In this document: piece after piece, positions 52,961 to 63,328 of the stretch
Numbering within the stretch: position 1 is the first letter of the stretch
How the letters are laid out: each line of letters begins with the position of its first letter
Source: Haematococcus lacustris
Taxonomy: Eukaryota > Chlorophyta > Chlorophyceae > Chlamydomonadales > Haematococcaceae
DNA: 64,000 bases
Assembly (NCBI GenBank): GCA_030144725.1
Contig: JASKMD010000029.1
Span: 4,692,678 to 4,756,677, forward strand
Reading direction: 5' to 3'
Program-made: the position numbers and the translations under genes
Notes under the pieces: model-generated
Database searches by the model: none
What the model was told of the DNA's origin: nothing
The model's input: only the letters and a program-made list of their open reading frames with translations

Positions 52961-55900
52961 CGCCCTCCTCCGTGGCAGCCACCAGCCAAGCCGTGTCGGT
53001 GCACCTTCGCCTGATCCCGCTTGGGGAAGCAATATGTGTGCTGCCTTGTATCCTAAGGGATGAACGATGCCGCCGTTAGAACTGCTCTACAACACGCAAA
53101 CTTCGTCACTCGCAAGCTTCGCGATTCACTTACTTTGAAAGTTCACTAACCAAGATAGCGCTTATCCAGACTGTGCTAGGCCTTGTCGGGAACGTTCTGC
53201 GATGTATTGGCAAAGGCTTGCGTCAAGATTGGCCTTAGGCCGAGTAATGAAGGTGCACCGACACGGCTTGGTTTGCCGGCTTGCACGCTCGCAGGCTTGC
53301 AGGATCCGGACTGCACTCGTACACTATGCCAGGTGCGATGTCGCAGTGCGGTGCAGCCGCCGTTTTCGTGGTAGCAGTCACACAGCACCAGTCGCGCTTC
53401 ATCTATATAGCGTCACGTTCCACCACATCTGTGTTGCCTGCCTGATTGCAGATGAACGTCGTGGGTGCATCCTTCATCAGTAAGGTGTGTGCTCTTGTGC
53501 ACATGTCCCCTTGTGTGCATGTTGTTGTTGTGCAGGGGTGCAGCAGCCTCTTGGCAGTGGTGTGGCAATGGAGCAGTGGTGCAAGCCAGGATCAGCAGCC
53601 ACGAGGCTGTAGCAGCTTGGTGGCAGCCAGCTTACAGGCAGGAGCCAGCTGACATGCAGCAGCCAGCCTCCAGCCTAAATGATCGCAGTAGATGGATGTG
53701 ATGTATGTAGTTGGATGTAGCAAACATAGAGAAGGTTATTTATGCTCGTGTTAGGCACTGCTGTAAGCATCATGCACGTTCCTACAATCCCTGCGTCGGT
53801 CCCTGCACTCGTCCCTGCACTCGTCTCTGCGCTCGTCCCTGCACTCGTCCCTGCGCCCGAAATCCCTGCACTCGTCCCTGCGCCCGAAATCCCTGCACTC
53901 GTCCCTGCGCTCATCCCTGCACTCGTCCCTGCGCCCGAAATCCTTGCACTCGTCCCTGCGCCCGAAATCCCTGCACTCGTCCCTGCGCTCATCCCTGCAC
54001 TCGTCCCTGCGCTCGTCCCTGCACTCGTCCCTGCGCCCGAAATCCCTGCACTCGTCCCTGCGCTCATCCCTGCAATCGTCCCTGCGCCCGAAATCCCTGC
54101 ACTCGTCCCTGCGCTCGTCCCTGCACTCGTCCCTGCGCTCGTCCCTGCGCTCGTCCCTGCGCCCGAAATCCCTGCACTCGTCCCTGCGCTCATCCCTGCA
54201 CTCGTCCCTGCGCTCGAAATCCCTGCACTCGTCCCTGCGCTCATCCCTGCACTCGTCCCTGCGCTCGTCCCTGCACTCGTCCCTGCGCCCGAAATCCCTG
54301 CACTCGTCCCTGCGCTTATCCCTGCACTCGTCCCTGCGCCCGAAATCCCTGCACTCATCCCTGCACTCGTCCCTGCATCCGTCCCTGCACCCCCCCCTCC
54401 ATCCCTGCACACGTCCCTGCGCCCCCCCCTCCATCCCTGCATCCGTCCCTGCGTGAACGCCACGGGCCGCCCAGCCTCCGCCTTTGATTTTTTTGACCTG
54501 ATTCTTTTGGGATGGAATCCTTACATCACAAGCTACCAACTGGCCAAGTTTCAGCCCATTTGGACAAGGTTGACAAAAGCGCAGGGAAAAACGCAGGGAC
54601 TAATTTGTAGGAGTGACTGGTCAGCCAGCCAGTACTGGTCACAGACAGCCAACCAGTACTGGTTAGCCAACCAGTACTGGTCACAGCGAGCCAACCAGTA
54701 CTGGTCAGCCAGCCAGTACTGGTCACAGACAGTCGACAAGTACTGGTCACAGCCAGCCAGCCAGTACTGGTCAGTCAGGTGAACCAGCGCTGGTTAGTGA
54801 ACCAGAGCTAGGCCAGCCGATGCTTGTTGGTGAACTACTGTGCAGGGGCTGGATCATGGAGGACTTCATGCACTTCATCAAGTACGCCTGGCCCTATGTG
54901 TTCCAGGGCATCATGACAGAGGGCAACCTGCACTTGAAGCTGTGGCGGTTGCTGGTTGACTCTACCCTACACTACCTAACACCAGGTACATTAAGCGTTA
55001 CAACGTAGGAGCAAGGGTGAATCCATGCAATGTGTGTGGTGACAGTACGCACATGAGCTCTGTTGCTCCTCTTGCTTGCAGAGAACGACCCCCCATTGCG
55101 GTTTGGAATGCCAGCAGAGGAGAGGGCAAGGAACGCAGCCATCATCGCTGGCAACATGGAGGAGGCAGCCAGGAAGCTGAAGGAGTATGCGCGCATTCTG
55201 CACCGGATTCGTTACACACACAAGGTGCCGGACGACATGATCTCCAGCAACCTACATATGGTGGAATGCCGGTGAGTTCCACGAAATTGAGCATTGCATG
55301 GTCAGCATGAGTGATGTTGCATGCTATCAAATAGAACAACACCATGCGCATGTATTATTGCAGGCTACCGCAGCAGGAGAAGGAGCGTGGGCGCAGCTGC
55401 TGGGACAATGAGTTCTGGGTTGAGCGAGGCATGCAGCGGGGCAAGAAGTACAGCACGGCTCATGCTGCTGGCTACCAGCGGGGCTTGACCATGGGCATAC
55501 GGGAGCGGCTGAGCCGACGGTCGCAGCTGTTTCTGTCCACCCATACCCACTGGGATGACAGTGATGGAGGAGACCTGGACAGTGGGGACAGTGAGCATGA
55601 TGGCGAGGAAGCTGGACATCGGCAGCATGAGCGTGGGCAGCAGAAAGGCAAACGCAAGAGAGAGGACAGCAAGCAGCGTGCTCCCAAGCACAGAAGGGCG
55701 GGGACCTTCAGAGACCAGGTGCAATCAGACCTGCAGGCATGCCACCTCCTAGGGCTGGGGAAAGCGCAGTGCTACAAGAGCAGCTGGGATGAGTGGGTGT
55801 GCGAGGCATGCTGCCAGCATGTGAGAGACATGAAGCCACTGGGATGGAGTGAGGCTGATATCTTGGCGGTGTTCCCTCCCGCTGGCCTTCCTGCGCATGT

Positions 55901-57176
55901 GCAGTACTACAGCCGTGCACAGTGCCGGGGGCAGATAGTCCACAGCCTCCAGTATAATCGTGCTAAAGTGCGCAACAACTGCTGGGCCCAAGCAGTGTTC
56001 CTTGAGGGCACAGATGACGAGCCACGCCTGGTTCAGTACGCATGCCACGTCCAGTTCTGGGTGCGTGTGCAGCATCCAGCCAACCCTGAGCGGGTACTGC
56101 GGCTGGCCATCACTCGTTCGTTCGTTTTGGACCCCATCCCAGAAATGCCAGAGCACTACACTGTGGGTCGTGGGATCCCACTGCCTAAGCCGTCTAAGCA
56201 GCAGCAACAGCTGGCACACCAGCAGCTACCAGCCCAGCAAGAGGAGCCAACACTGCAGCAGGAGCCAGAACAACAGCAGCCTTCGGCATCGAATGCAACA
56301 GCAGCCACAGTATGTGAGGCAGCTACAGAACAGCAGGTTGGCACATCTCAAGCAAGACGCTCTGGGCGCAAAGTTAGTAAGCGTGCAGTCCCGGCCACCC
56401 AAGAGGCAAGGGCTCCCCGCCACAGCTGCGTGGGACATCGTAAGAGCACCTTGCTTGAGGGTGCGGGGCGCATGTCATGGTATGCAGTGAATGGGGAGCA
56501 GTTCCACAGCTTGTTTGTGGCATTCTTCCCACACGAGGAGGGTCAGGGTGACATGTATTTTGTGCCATACAGCAGCCATAGCTGAAGATTCAAAACAGGC
56601 CAATAAGAAACATGCAATCGTGATGAACACATGGCATCATGCAAAAGTTAGACAGATGCTGCACTCCGTATATGTGATGCTTAGCAATACACAACCATGA
56701 AACACTAGTGAAGATACACCCAGCGCCAATACATGTCATCTAGTGAAAATATTCATTAGCCATACCCCAAGCCCAAGCCCTAGCCCTAGCCCTAGCCCTA
56801 GCCCTAGCCCTAGCCCTAACCCTAACCCAACCCCTCCACACGTCATGTCGTGCCCTAGCCCTAGCCCTAGCTTTAGCCCTAGCCCTAGCCCTAGCCCTTG
56901 CCCTACACTCCTACAAATTAATCCCTGCGTCCGTCCCTGCGTGTTGACCGACCTTGTCCGATCGGGCAGGAATTTTGATAGATGGTAGTTTGCAGAAAAT
57001 AAAACATATTTTCTTAGATTAAATATTTTAAAAAAATCAAAGGCGGCTGCGCTGTGGCCCTGTGGCTAGAGTGCAGGGATGAGTGCAGGGATAGGTTGCG
57101 GGCCACAGCGCAACAGCTGTTGTTTTTTTCAAAATATTTTTCTTGCAAAATATGTTTTATTTTTTGCAAACTACCA
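52961..57176 (+). repeat. Tandem segmental duplication, unit 3 (4216 bp)
   Basis: Third head-to-tail copy. At its end the MITE is not truncated but runs on to its true right end, so this is the last, ancestral-type boundary of the array. Confidence 0.95.
54846..56585 (+). CDS. Third copy of the three last transposase exons
   Basis: Exons 54846-54985, 55082-55271 and 55364-56585, with the same phases and stop position as the other copies. It differs by a few residues from copy 1 (for example TVSEA to TVCEA). All three copies are open. This suggests either recent amplification or continued constraint. Confidence 0.75.
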
Positions 57177-57252
57177 TCTATTAAAATTTCAGCCCGATCG
57201 GACAAGGTTGGAAACACGCAGGGACGGACGCAGGGATTAATTTGTAGGAGTG
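56906..57252. mobile_element. Complete CACTC MITE, 347 bp
   Basis: It starts CACTCCTACAAATTAATCCC and ends with the inverse. The subterminal inverted repeat extends about 70 bp, through TTGTCCGATCGGGC and TTTTGATAGATGGTAGTTTG. The centre is AT-rich. TA flanks both ends and the surrounding sequence is CCCTAG repeat. It shares its first 25 bases with the 2.9-kb foldback element, so the two probably use the same transposase. Confidence 0.88.
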
Positions 57253-57430
57253 TAGCCCTAGCCCTAGCCCTAGCCCTAGCCCTAGCCCTAGCCCTAGCCC
57301 TAGCCCTAGCCCTAGCCCTAGCCCTAGCCCTAGCCCTAGCCCTAGCCCTAACCCTAGCGCTAACCCTAGCCTTAAACCTAGCCCTAGTCCTAACCATAAC
57401 CGTAACCCTAGCCCTAACACAAGCACTACC
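57253..57430. repeat. CCCTAG/CCCTAA telomere-like tract
   Basis: About 28 hexamers, mostly CCCTAG, becoming CCCTAA and degenerate to the right. It is the right half of the tract that the MITE split. Confidence 0.92.
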
Positions 57431-57646
57431 CGTCACTTGTACCTACGTCAACATTACAAACGTCGATACAATGAAGGAGAATCACTCATGCACATTGCAG
57501 ATTCAAACGACATATGCAATCATTACGACATCGGGCATCACGCAAAGCAGGTGACGGCAATTAAACATTCATCACAAAACTCAGCGATGCGTATAACAGC
57601 GCGAAAGGTTCACGCAATCAAGCACAACTCCAACCACAGTTAAAAA
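57431..57646. other. Unique AT-richer spacer
   Basis: No gene or repeat recognised. It leads into the phased palindromes. Confidence 0.4.
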
Positions 57647-57741
57647 CCAGTACTGGCGCAATACCAGTACTGGCTAATAAACAGTACTGGTTTCTATCCA
57701 GTACTGGAAAACTACCAGTACTGGACCAAAACCAGTACTGG
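57647..57741. promoter_or_regulatory. Six CCAGTACTGG palindromes at exact 17-bp spacing
   Basis: Sites at 57647, 57664, 57681, 57698, 57715 and 57732, each 10 bp. Five are perfect and the third has A for the first C. The 7-bp spacers (CGCAATA, CTAATAA, TTTCTAT, AAAACTA, ACCAAAA) are AT-rich and unrelated. The same palindrome builds the intron array at 40.5-43.2 kb but with different spacers. This looks like a cluster of dimer-binding sites upstream of the B-family gene. Confidence 0.85.
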
Positions 57742-57991
57742 TTGCCTCTCAAACGACACGACAGGCCAACGCTCAAATCTCGGCAGCCACTTGGAGTCGA
57801 TTTTTTTTTCAACAGCGTTGGCTTGCTTATGAGCAACTGCAGCCTTCCATAAAAAAAAAAGTACCCTTAGGTGGCACCTATAATGTGATCTTTTCTGCGA
57901 GTGTGTGTGTGGGTGTTCTTCTTCACTAAGCCTGTCATTTGCATGGTATGCAGCAAATCCGCCAGCATGCTGAATGTGGTGCCCCATGCAG

Positions 57992-59115
57992 GTAGCGGAG
58001 TTCAGCTTGGACTTCTCCCCGTCCAAAAGGGTCTCGCTAGCGACCAGGCTGTCTGCTAGGAGTATGGTAAGATTAATTGGCTAGTATCTATGCATACTCC
58101 CCCTGGCCTGCTTGTCTTGCCTCGTTTAGCTTACCGATCTCCCTTTGAATTTGCTGTGCAGATCACGAAAGACGCTACCTATTTTGAGGTGGGCGTGGTG
58201 ATTGAAGACATGCGGATGTATTTTTTCACAATGTCACACCCTCACATGTTGTGCTTGTGATGTGTAGTTGGCGGTTGAGAAAGCGGCCAAGGCATTGGCC
58301 AGTGCAGCAGTGAGGAAGTGGGGCATGCGGTGCCACAAGCTCCCGGAGGTGGGTGCATGTGTTATGAGCGGCTCCATAGTAGTCAGCGTTGTAACCCAAT
58401 ACCATGGAGGTCCATGTCTGACTTCATGCAGGGCCAAGGGTTGTTTATCATACCCGGCTTGTCCCATGGGGACATTGTCAAGTCAGAAAAACTCCCTGAC
58501 GAGTTCAAGTGGGATATGCCTGATGAGTTCTGCATCGCGGAAGTGATGCAGGGCTTGTTCAAGCAGTTTGGGACCCTGCCTGCCCCCTACAACGACTACC
58601 AGAGGTTTAAGACCCTGATTAACGAGTGGGTGCCCGTCGTGTTGTAGGGGTCCCATGACTTGCTGGCCAAGGTTGTGCCCCATGGTCCTTGTCTTGTCAT
58701 GATGTGCTACTGCAGGGCCATCGGAACGCTACACCAAACTCAGAAACGCGTCCGTTCCATCTCCAAGGCCGTCATGGAACAAACACAGGTCTGGGGCGTG
58801 GAGGTCGGGGTGACCCGCAAGGCAGGCAACAGGAGGACGGTGCTCCCCTCATGGACAGAGGGCTTGCGCCAGGTCCAGCATCTGAAGGAGTTTGGGGGTA
58901 AGGCTCTGTACCTGTGCATTGCATTGTGCACCGTGTGCATGTTGTGCATTGCATGCATGTTGTGCACCGAGTGCATGTTATGCATGTTATGTGCATGTTG
59001 TGCATTGTGTGCATGTTGTGTGTTGGGATGCGTTAAGTGAACACTCTTGGATGCCATGTGCATGTGTACGCTGCAGTGCCTTCGTTCCCCTTGCCAGAAG
59101 GTTGGGCTGTCGCCT
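57992..59115 (+). pseudogene. Gene B paralogue, 3'-truncated by LINE-derived DNA
   Basis: Exons 57992-58066, 58162-58188, 58268-58348, 58432-58625, 58716-58897 and 59077 onward. Three features match gene B: exon 3 is 81 bp and exon 5 is 182 bp in both, phases agree, and residues align (W(G)MRCHKLP; LFIIPGLSHGDIV ... FGTLPAPYNDYQ; TLHQTQKRVRSIS). The sixth exon begins VPSFPLPEGWAVAFPP, matching gene B's LAHPLPGDWTVACPP. It then runs into a 15-bp repeat and minus-strand LINE sequence, so the last two exons are lost. The first two exons have no clear partner in gene B. The 5' part may also be replaced. The direction is opposite to gene B. Confidence 0.65.
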
Positions 59116-59195
59116 TCCCCCCTGTCGCCTTCCCCCCTGTTGCCTTCCCCCCTGTCGCCTTCCCCCCTGTCGCCTCCCCCCCTGTTGCCTTCCTG
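59110..59195. repeat. 15-bp repeat CCCCCTGTCGCCTTC
   Basis: Six copies that start within a coding sequence of the B paralogue (reading Ala-Phe-Pro-Pro-Val repeats) and end at the LINE-derived sequence. On the LINE strand it is downstream of the reverse transcriptase, where a 3' tail repeat would be expected. Confidence 0.85.
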
Positions 59196-59323
59196 CGCCA
59201 AGAGAGCGGAGGGTTGCACGAAAGCCATTTGGTAGATGGACTTGGAGGCCAGGCACTGCTGTGCCACCTGCACCCGCCCCAGGAGGTTGAGGCCTTGGGG
59301 CCGCCAAGGGAGGGAGGCTGCCA

Positions 59324-62104
59324 TCACGGCCGCCGCTGCCCCACCGAAGGCGGCCTCGCTGGTGGCAGCGTAGGAGGCCGCCCCAAGAGGGACCCCCAGG
59401 TGACGACTGGCACCCCCGCTCGGACAGCTGGGATGACCACCTCCGGCTCCTGCTCCCCACCCTGCTCCCGCCCGCCCTGCTGCTGCCCTTGCCCGCCACC
59501 TTCCCCCGGCCCACCCCCTAGCCCCTGCTCGCCCACCTGCCCCTGCCCGCCCCCTTCCCCCCCGTCACCCCCCTTTCCTCCCCTCCCCGCCCCATCGGGG
59601 CCCGAGCCCTCCTGGTTACCCGGCCCAGGCTCTGGCAGGGCGCACGGCAGGGCTGAGCTCTTGCTCACGCTCAGCGCAGGGCCCCCAGCGGCGCGGAACA
59701 GGCCCAGGGCCTCCACTACCACCTTCCCGTCTCTGACCCGATCGAGCACCACGATGGTGAGGTCGTCCGCATACTCCTTGGAGGGGAGCGCGGGGTTCAG
59801 GGCGGCCCTGTGCATGGCCAGAGAGCTGGAGGGGATGGTGGGGGTGCTGATGCGGCCTGCCAGCTGGAGCGAGCTGAGGTAGCTGACCAGCGGCTAGAGC
59901 AAGATGCACCAGTAGAGCGGGGAGGCCCGCTGCCCTGCAGCAGCCCCGACGCAAGGGGGAAGCTGTCGGTGAGGTGGCCGTTGACCAGCACCTGGCTCGT
60001 GGCACCCCGGTGCAGCAGCTGAGCCCAGCGCGCATGCCCCTCCGGCAGAACCCCATGGCCTCCATTGTGTCCTGGAGCAAGCCCCAGAACACGTTGTCAT
60101 AGGCCCCCGCCAGGTCCAGCAACAACAGCCAGGCTGGGCTGCCCCGCTGCTGCAGGTACTCCAGCAGGCCTAGGTGGATTTGCGTGCTGTCGCTGATGTC
60201 CCTGCCCAGGATGAAGGCGGACGGAGAGGGGGACACCAGCAGGTGCAAGGGCAGCTGCAGCCGGTCCTCCACTGCCCTGGCCACCAGGCGCACGTCGCAG
60301 CTGAGGAGCGTGATGGGGCGGTAGCCGGCCCACCTGGTCCCTCGGCTTGCCAGCCTTGGGCACGAGGATGATGATGCCGGTCAGGAACTCAGCCAGGGGG
60401 GCAGGGTCAGTGGTGTCTTCCAGGGCCTCTCGCAACATGGCCCGCAGCGGCCGCCCCAGCTCCACCCACAGCCGGTCATAGACCTCCATGGGCAGCCCAT
60501 CTAGCCCCGGGGCCTTGCTGTGCTCGCAGCCCTGCAGAGCCCGGCCCAGCTCCTCCTCTGACAGCATAGGACTGCCATCGGGGCCCTCGGCAGCCCTGGC
60601 CTGGGTGGGGGTGAGGTGGGAGGTGAGGCTGCCGAGCAGCGTGGTGCGCGCAGCTGTGTCCACCGGCTTGGCTGCGTAGACTCCGGTAGGCTCGGCGGCT
60701 GAGTAGTGCTGCTGGAAAGCCCTGCACGCTGCCTTCACCCCGGCCGGCGTGGTAAGGTCTGCTGGCTGACCTGGCTGGCCGGGAAGCTTGAGAGAGGAGA
60801 TGAGGGTGGGGGTGTGCGCGGGCTGGTCGCGATGGTAGAAGAAGAAGGAGGAGCGGTCGCCGTAGTACTGGTCGAGGACTGTGCTGGCCAGCAGGGACTG
60901 CTGGGCCCCCTGCTCCCTCGCCCCCACACCCGCCAGGGCTGCGGCCTCTCCCAGGTGCTGCGCCGCCTGCACCTCAGCCTCCCCCTCTCGCTCCACCCGC
61001 ACCAGCTGTCGCACGAGGCGAGCCCTAGCCGCTGCCGCCGCCTTCTCCCTGCGCTGCTGCAGGTCACGCTGCGCGCGACGCTGGGCCCGCAGGAAGTGCT
61101 GGGCACGCATGGCCATGCCCTGCTTGATGCGGGCCCACCTGGCCCTGTTCCCATCCCTAGGCAGCCCCAGCTGACTCGCAGCCTCGTGGTGATGTGCCTC
61201 CGCCTGGAGGAAGTCCTTGAGGCAGTCCAACAGGTCAGGGTTGTCAAGGTGGGCGGGGTGCAGCTGCCATGCAGCGGGGACGGTGAGAGGCAGGTCGGGG
61301 GGGCACACTGCCACTGACACGGGCCGGTGGTCGGTGGGCACAGGCAGCACCCCCCGGATGGCGCTGTCCATCTGCCACTGCACCAGCTCCTCCGAGATGT
61401 ACCACCGGTCGAGGCGCGCACCCGTCTGCCTACGCTCGCTGAAGTGGGTGAGGTCTCTCTTGGAGGGGTGAAGATGGCGCCACGGGTCCACCCACCCCCG
61501 CTCACCCACCAGCTGCCGCAGCTGCTCCGCCCCCTGGCCCCGGCTGCCAACCCAGGCCTCCCCATGCTGCGAGCCCTGCGGGATGCCCACTCTGTCCACG
61601 GGGGCTAGGATGCAGTTGAAGTCGCCCCCCATGAGGAGGAGGCGGCGGTCGGCTGCTGGCGGCAGGCAAGCGAAGAGGCACTCTGCGTAGAACGCTGGCC
61701 GCTCTGCCTGCTGCGCCGGGGCGTACACGCACACTAGGGACACCGGCCTGCCTGCGAGCTCCCCGTCTACCCGCAGCACCCGCCCCTGGGCCCCCTCTGC
61801 CTGCAGCTGCACCTGGGTGCACCCTGGAGGATGGTGGAGGGCTTGACCAAAACTAGACAGCCTTGGGAGCTGCCGGTGCCAGGGGTGTAAAACCACTGCC
61901 CCCGCCAGGCGGGCTTGGCCCCCAATTGGGCTTCTGCCCACTGCCACACGCTCTCCGCCCTATGGCACTCTTGAAGGAATACCACTTGCGCCGGGCTGTC
62001 AGCGGCCCAGTCAAGCAAGGTCTGCAGTTTGTGCGGCTAAGCAAGGCCTTGCACGTTGAGGGTGACTGCCAAGAACCTGGCGGCCACACCTGGGCGCTGC
62101 ATGG
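59324..62104 (-). pseudogene. LINE ORF2: AP endonuclease and reverse transcriptase, decayed
   Basis: Reading down the minus strand: TLNVQGLA then a TAG then PHKLQTLLDWAADSP and VVFLQECH (start of the AP-endonuclease); MGGDFNCILAPVDR near 61.63 kb; a PTDHRPVSV endonuclease end near 61.35 kb; SKAPGLDGLPMEVYDRLW and GIIILVPKAGKPRDQV (RT motifs) near 60.4 kb; SAFILGRDISDS, LLLLDLAGAYDNVFW and NGHLTDSFPLASGLLQG; then KEYADDLTIVVLD near 59.77 kb, with the YADD catalytic motif. The frame shifts at about 61.83, 60.33, 60.03 and 59.9 kb. The element belongs to the APE-type LINE group (L1-like) and is non-functional. Confidence 0.85.
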
Positions 62105-63328
62105 CTAGTCCTGGCTTGCCCCCGCGTGGGCTGCGCGTGTGTGGAGGAGGGCGGGTGGGCTGGAAAGGGAAGGCGAACCTGGCAAAGGAGGAGGGCCGGG
62201 GAGGGGGGGAGGGGTGGCCTCAATGCACGCCAACTTGGCCCCCGGGCGGCGCAGGCGGACCCGAGGCTCACGTGAATAGATGGCCAGCGGGGGCCACAGG
62301 GGCAGAGGACCGAACTGCTCGACCTCCTCCCCAAGCTGAGCTGCCTGCTCGGGCTGCTGCCGATTAGGCACCCTCAACCTCCCCTCCCGGGGCCCTGCTA
62401 ACTCAACTACAGGGCTGTCACAAGAGGCTCCCAGCGAGCTGGCCAGGCTAGCAGAGGGGCTGAGCAACCCGTAGCGGCCCACGTGTGGGGACCCATGGCC
62501 AAGCTGCGCAGCACGCTGCCTGCCGGCTTGCCACGGCCTGGGCTGAGCCTCTAGAAAGAGCCCTACCCGCAGAGCCTCCCTTCCCTCCGAGCTGGAACCG
62601 GAAGTGGGAATGCCATACCGGCGCCGGCTAGGCCCCCCTCTGGCTGGCTGGGTAGCTGGCTGCGTGTTGCCTCGCCTCGACCTACACTGAGCCACCCGCT
62701 GCCGCTCCTCCCGCCTAGCCCTCCTGTCATCCGGGGAGGAGCGCGGAGGTGCCCTCGCGGCGGTGTCAAGCCAGCGGGGAGGCTGACTACCCTGCAGCTC
62801 ACCGGACCCAACCCGCACCGTGCCGAGCCGGGTGCCCAGCCCGGTGGAGGGACCAAGCTCCTGGGCTGGGAGAGGGGCAACTGCACCAGGCCCCGTGACT
62901 TCCGTGCGGCAAGGGGCGGTGGGGGCCGCTGCCTCGGCGTCCATGGGGTCAAGGGAGGGAGAGCTGGCGAAAGGTTCCCCACCCACCCACTGCCCGGCTG
63001 CGGCTAGGCCCCTAGCTGTGGCATCTCTCAGCTTACTGGCAGCGAGCTTGCCCTTGGAGGCCAGCACCACGCCCTTAGAGAGGGCCTTACCCAGCAACCC
63101 CAAGTGCCCCGGGGAGCGCGGAGAGGTTGATGGGGGAATACCGGCAAGGGAGCCAGAGGCAACAGAGCCCTCAAGAGGCACGGGATGGACAGCGGGAGGA
63201 TCAACAAGGGGGGTAGGGGCGGCCCAAGGGGGGTTTAGGGGGGAGGTGAGCTGCTGGGGGGGAAAAGGGATGTGGGGGAGATGCACGCCGCGGGGCGGGA
63301 CAGAGCAAGGCGCATGCGCTCGGGACAC
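62105..63328 (-). CDS. Possible LINE ORF1 (Pro/Arg-rich protein)
   Basis: A 407-codon open frame directly upstream of ORF2. It is Pro/Ala/Arg-rich (LDTAARAPPRSSPDDRRARRE) with no zinc knuckle or RRM visible. Its position and the short gap to ORF2 suggest ORF1 of the LINE. A GC-rich chance ORF is the alternative. The start may be anywhere in the first 100 codons. Confidence 0.35.
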   Translation of the reverse strand: MSRAHAPCSVPPRGVHLPHIPFPPQQLTSPLNPPWAAPTPLVDPPAVHPVPLEGSVASGSLAGIPPSTSPRSPGHLGLLGKALSKGVVLASKGKLAASKLRDATARGLAAAGQWVGGEPFASSPSLDPMDAEAAAPTAPCRTEVTGPGAVAPLPAQELGPSTGLGTRLGTVRVGSGELQGSQPPRWLDTAARAPPRSSPDDRRARREERQRVAQCRSRRGNTQPATQPARGGPSRRRYGIPTSGSSSEGREALRVGLFLEAQPRPWQAGRQRAAQLGHGSPHVGRYGLLSPSASLASSLGASCDSPVVELAGPREGRLRVPNRQQPEQAAQLGEEVEQFGPLPLWPPLAIYSREPRVRLRRPGAKLACIEATPPPLPGPPPLPGSPSLSSPPALLHTRAAHAGASQD

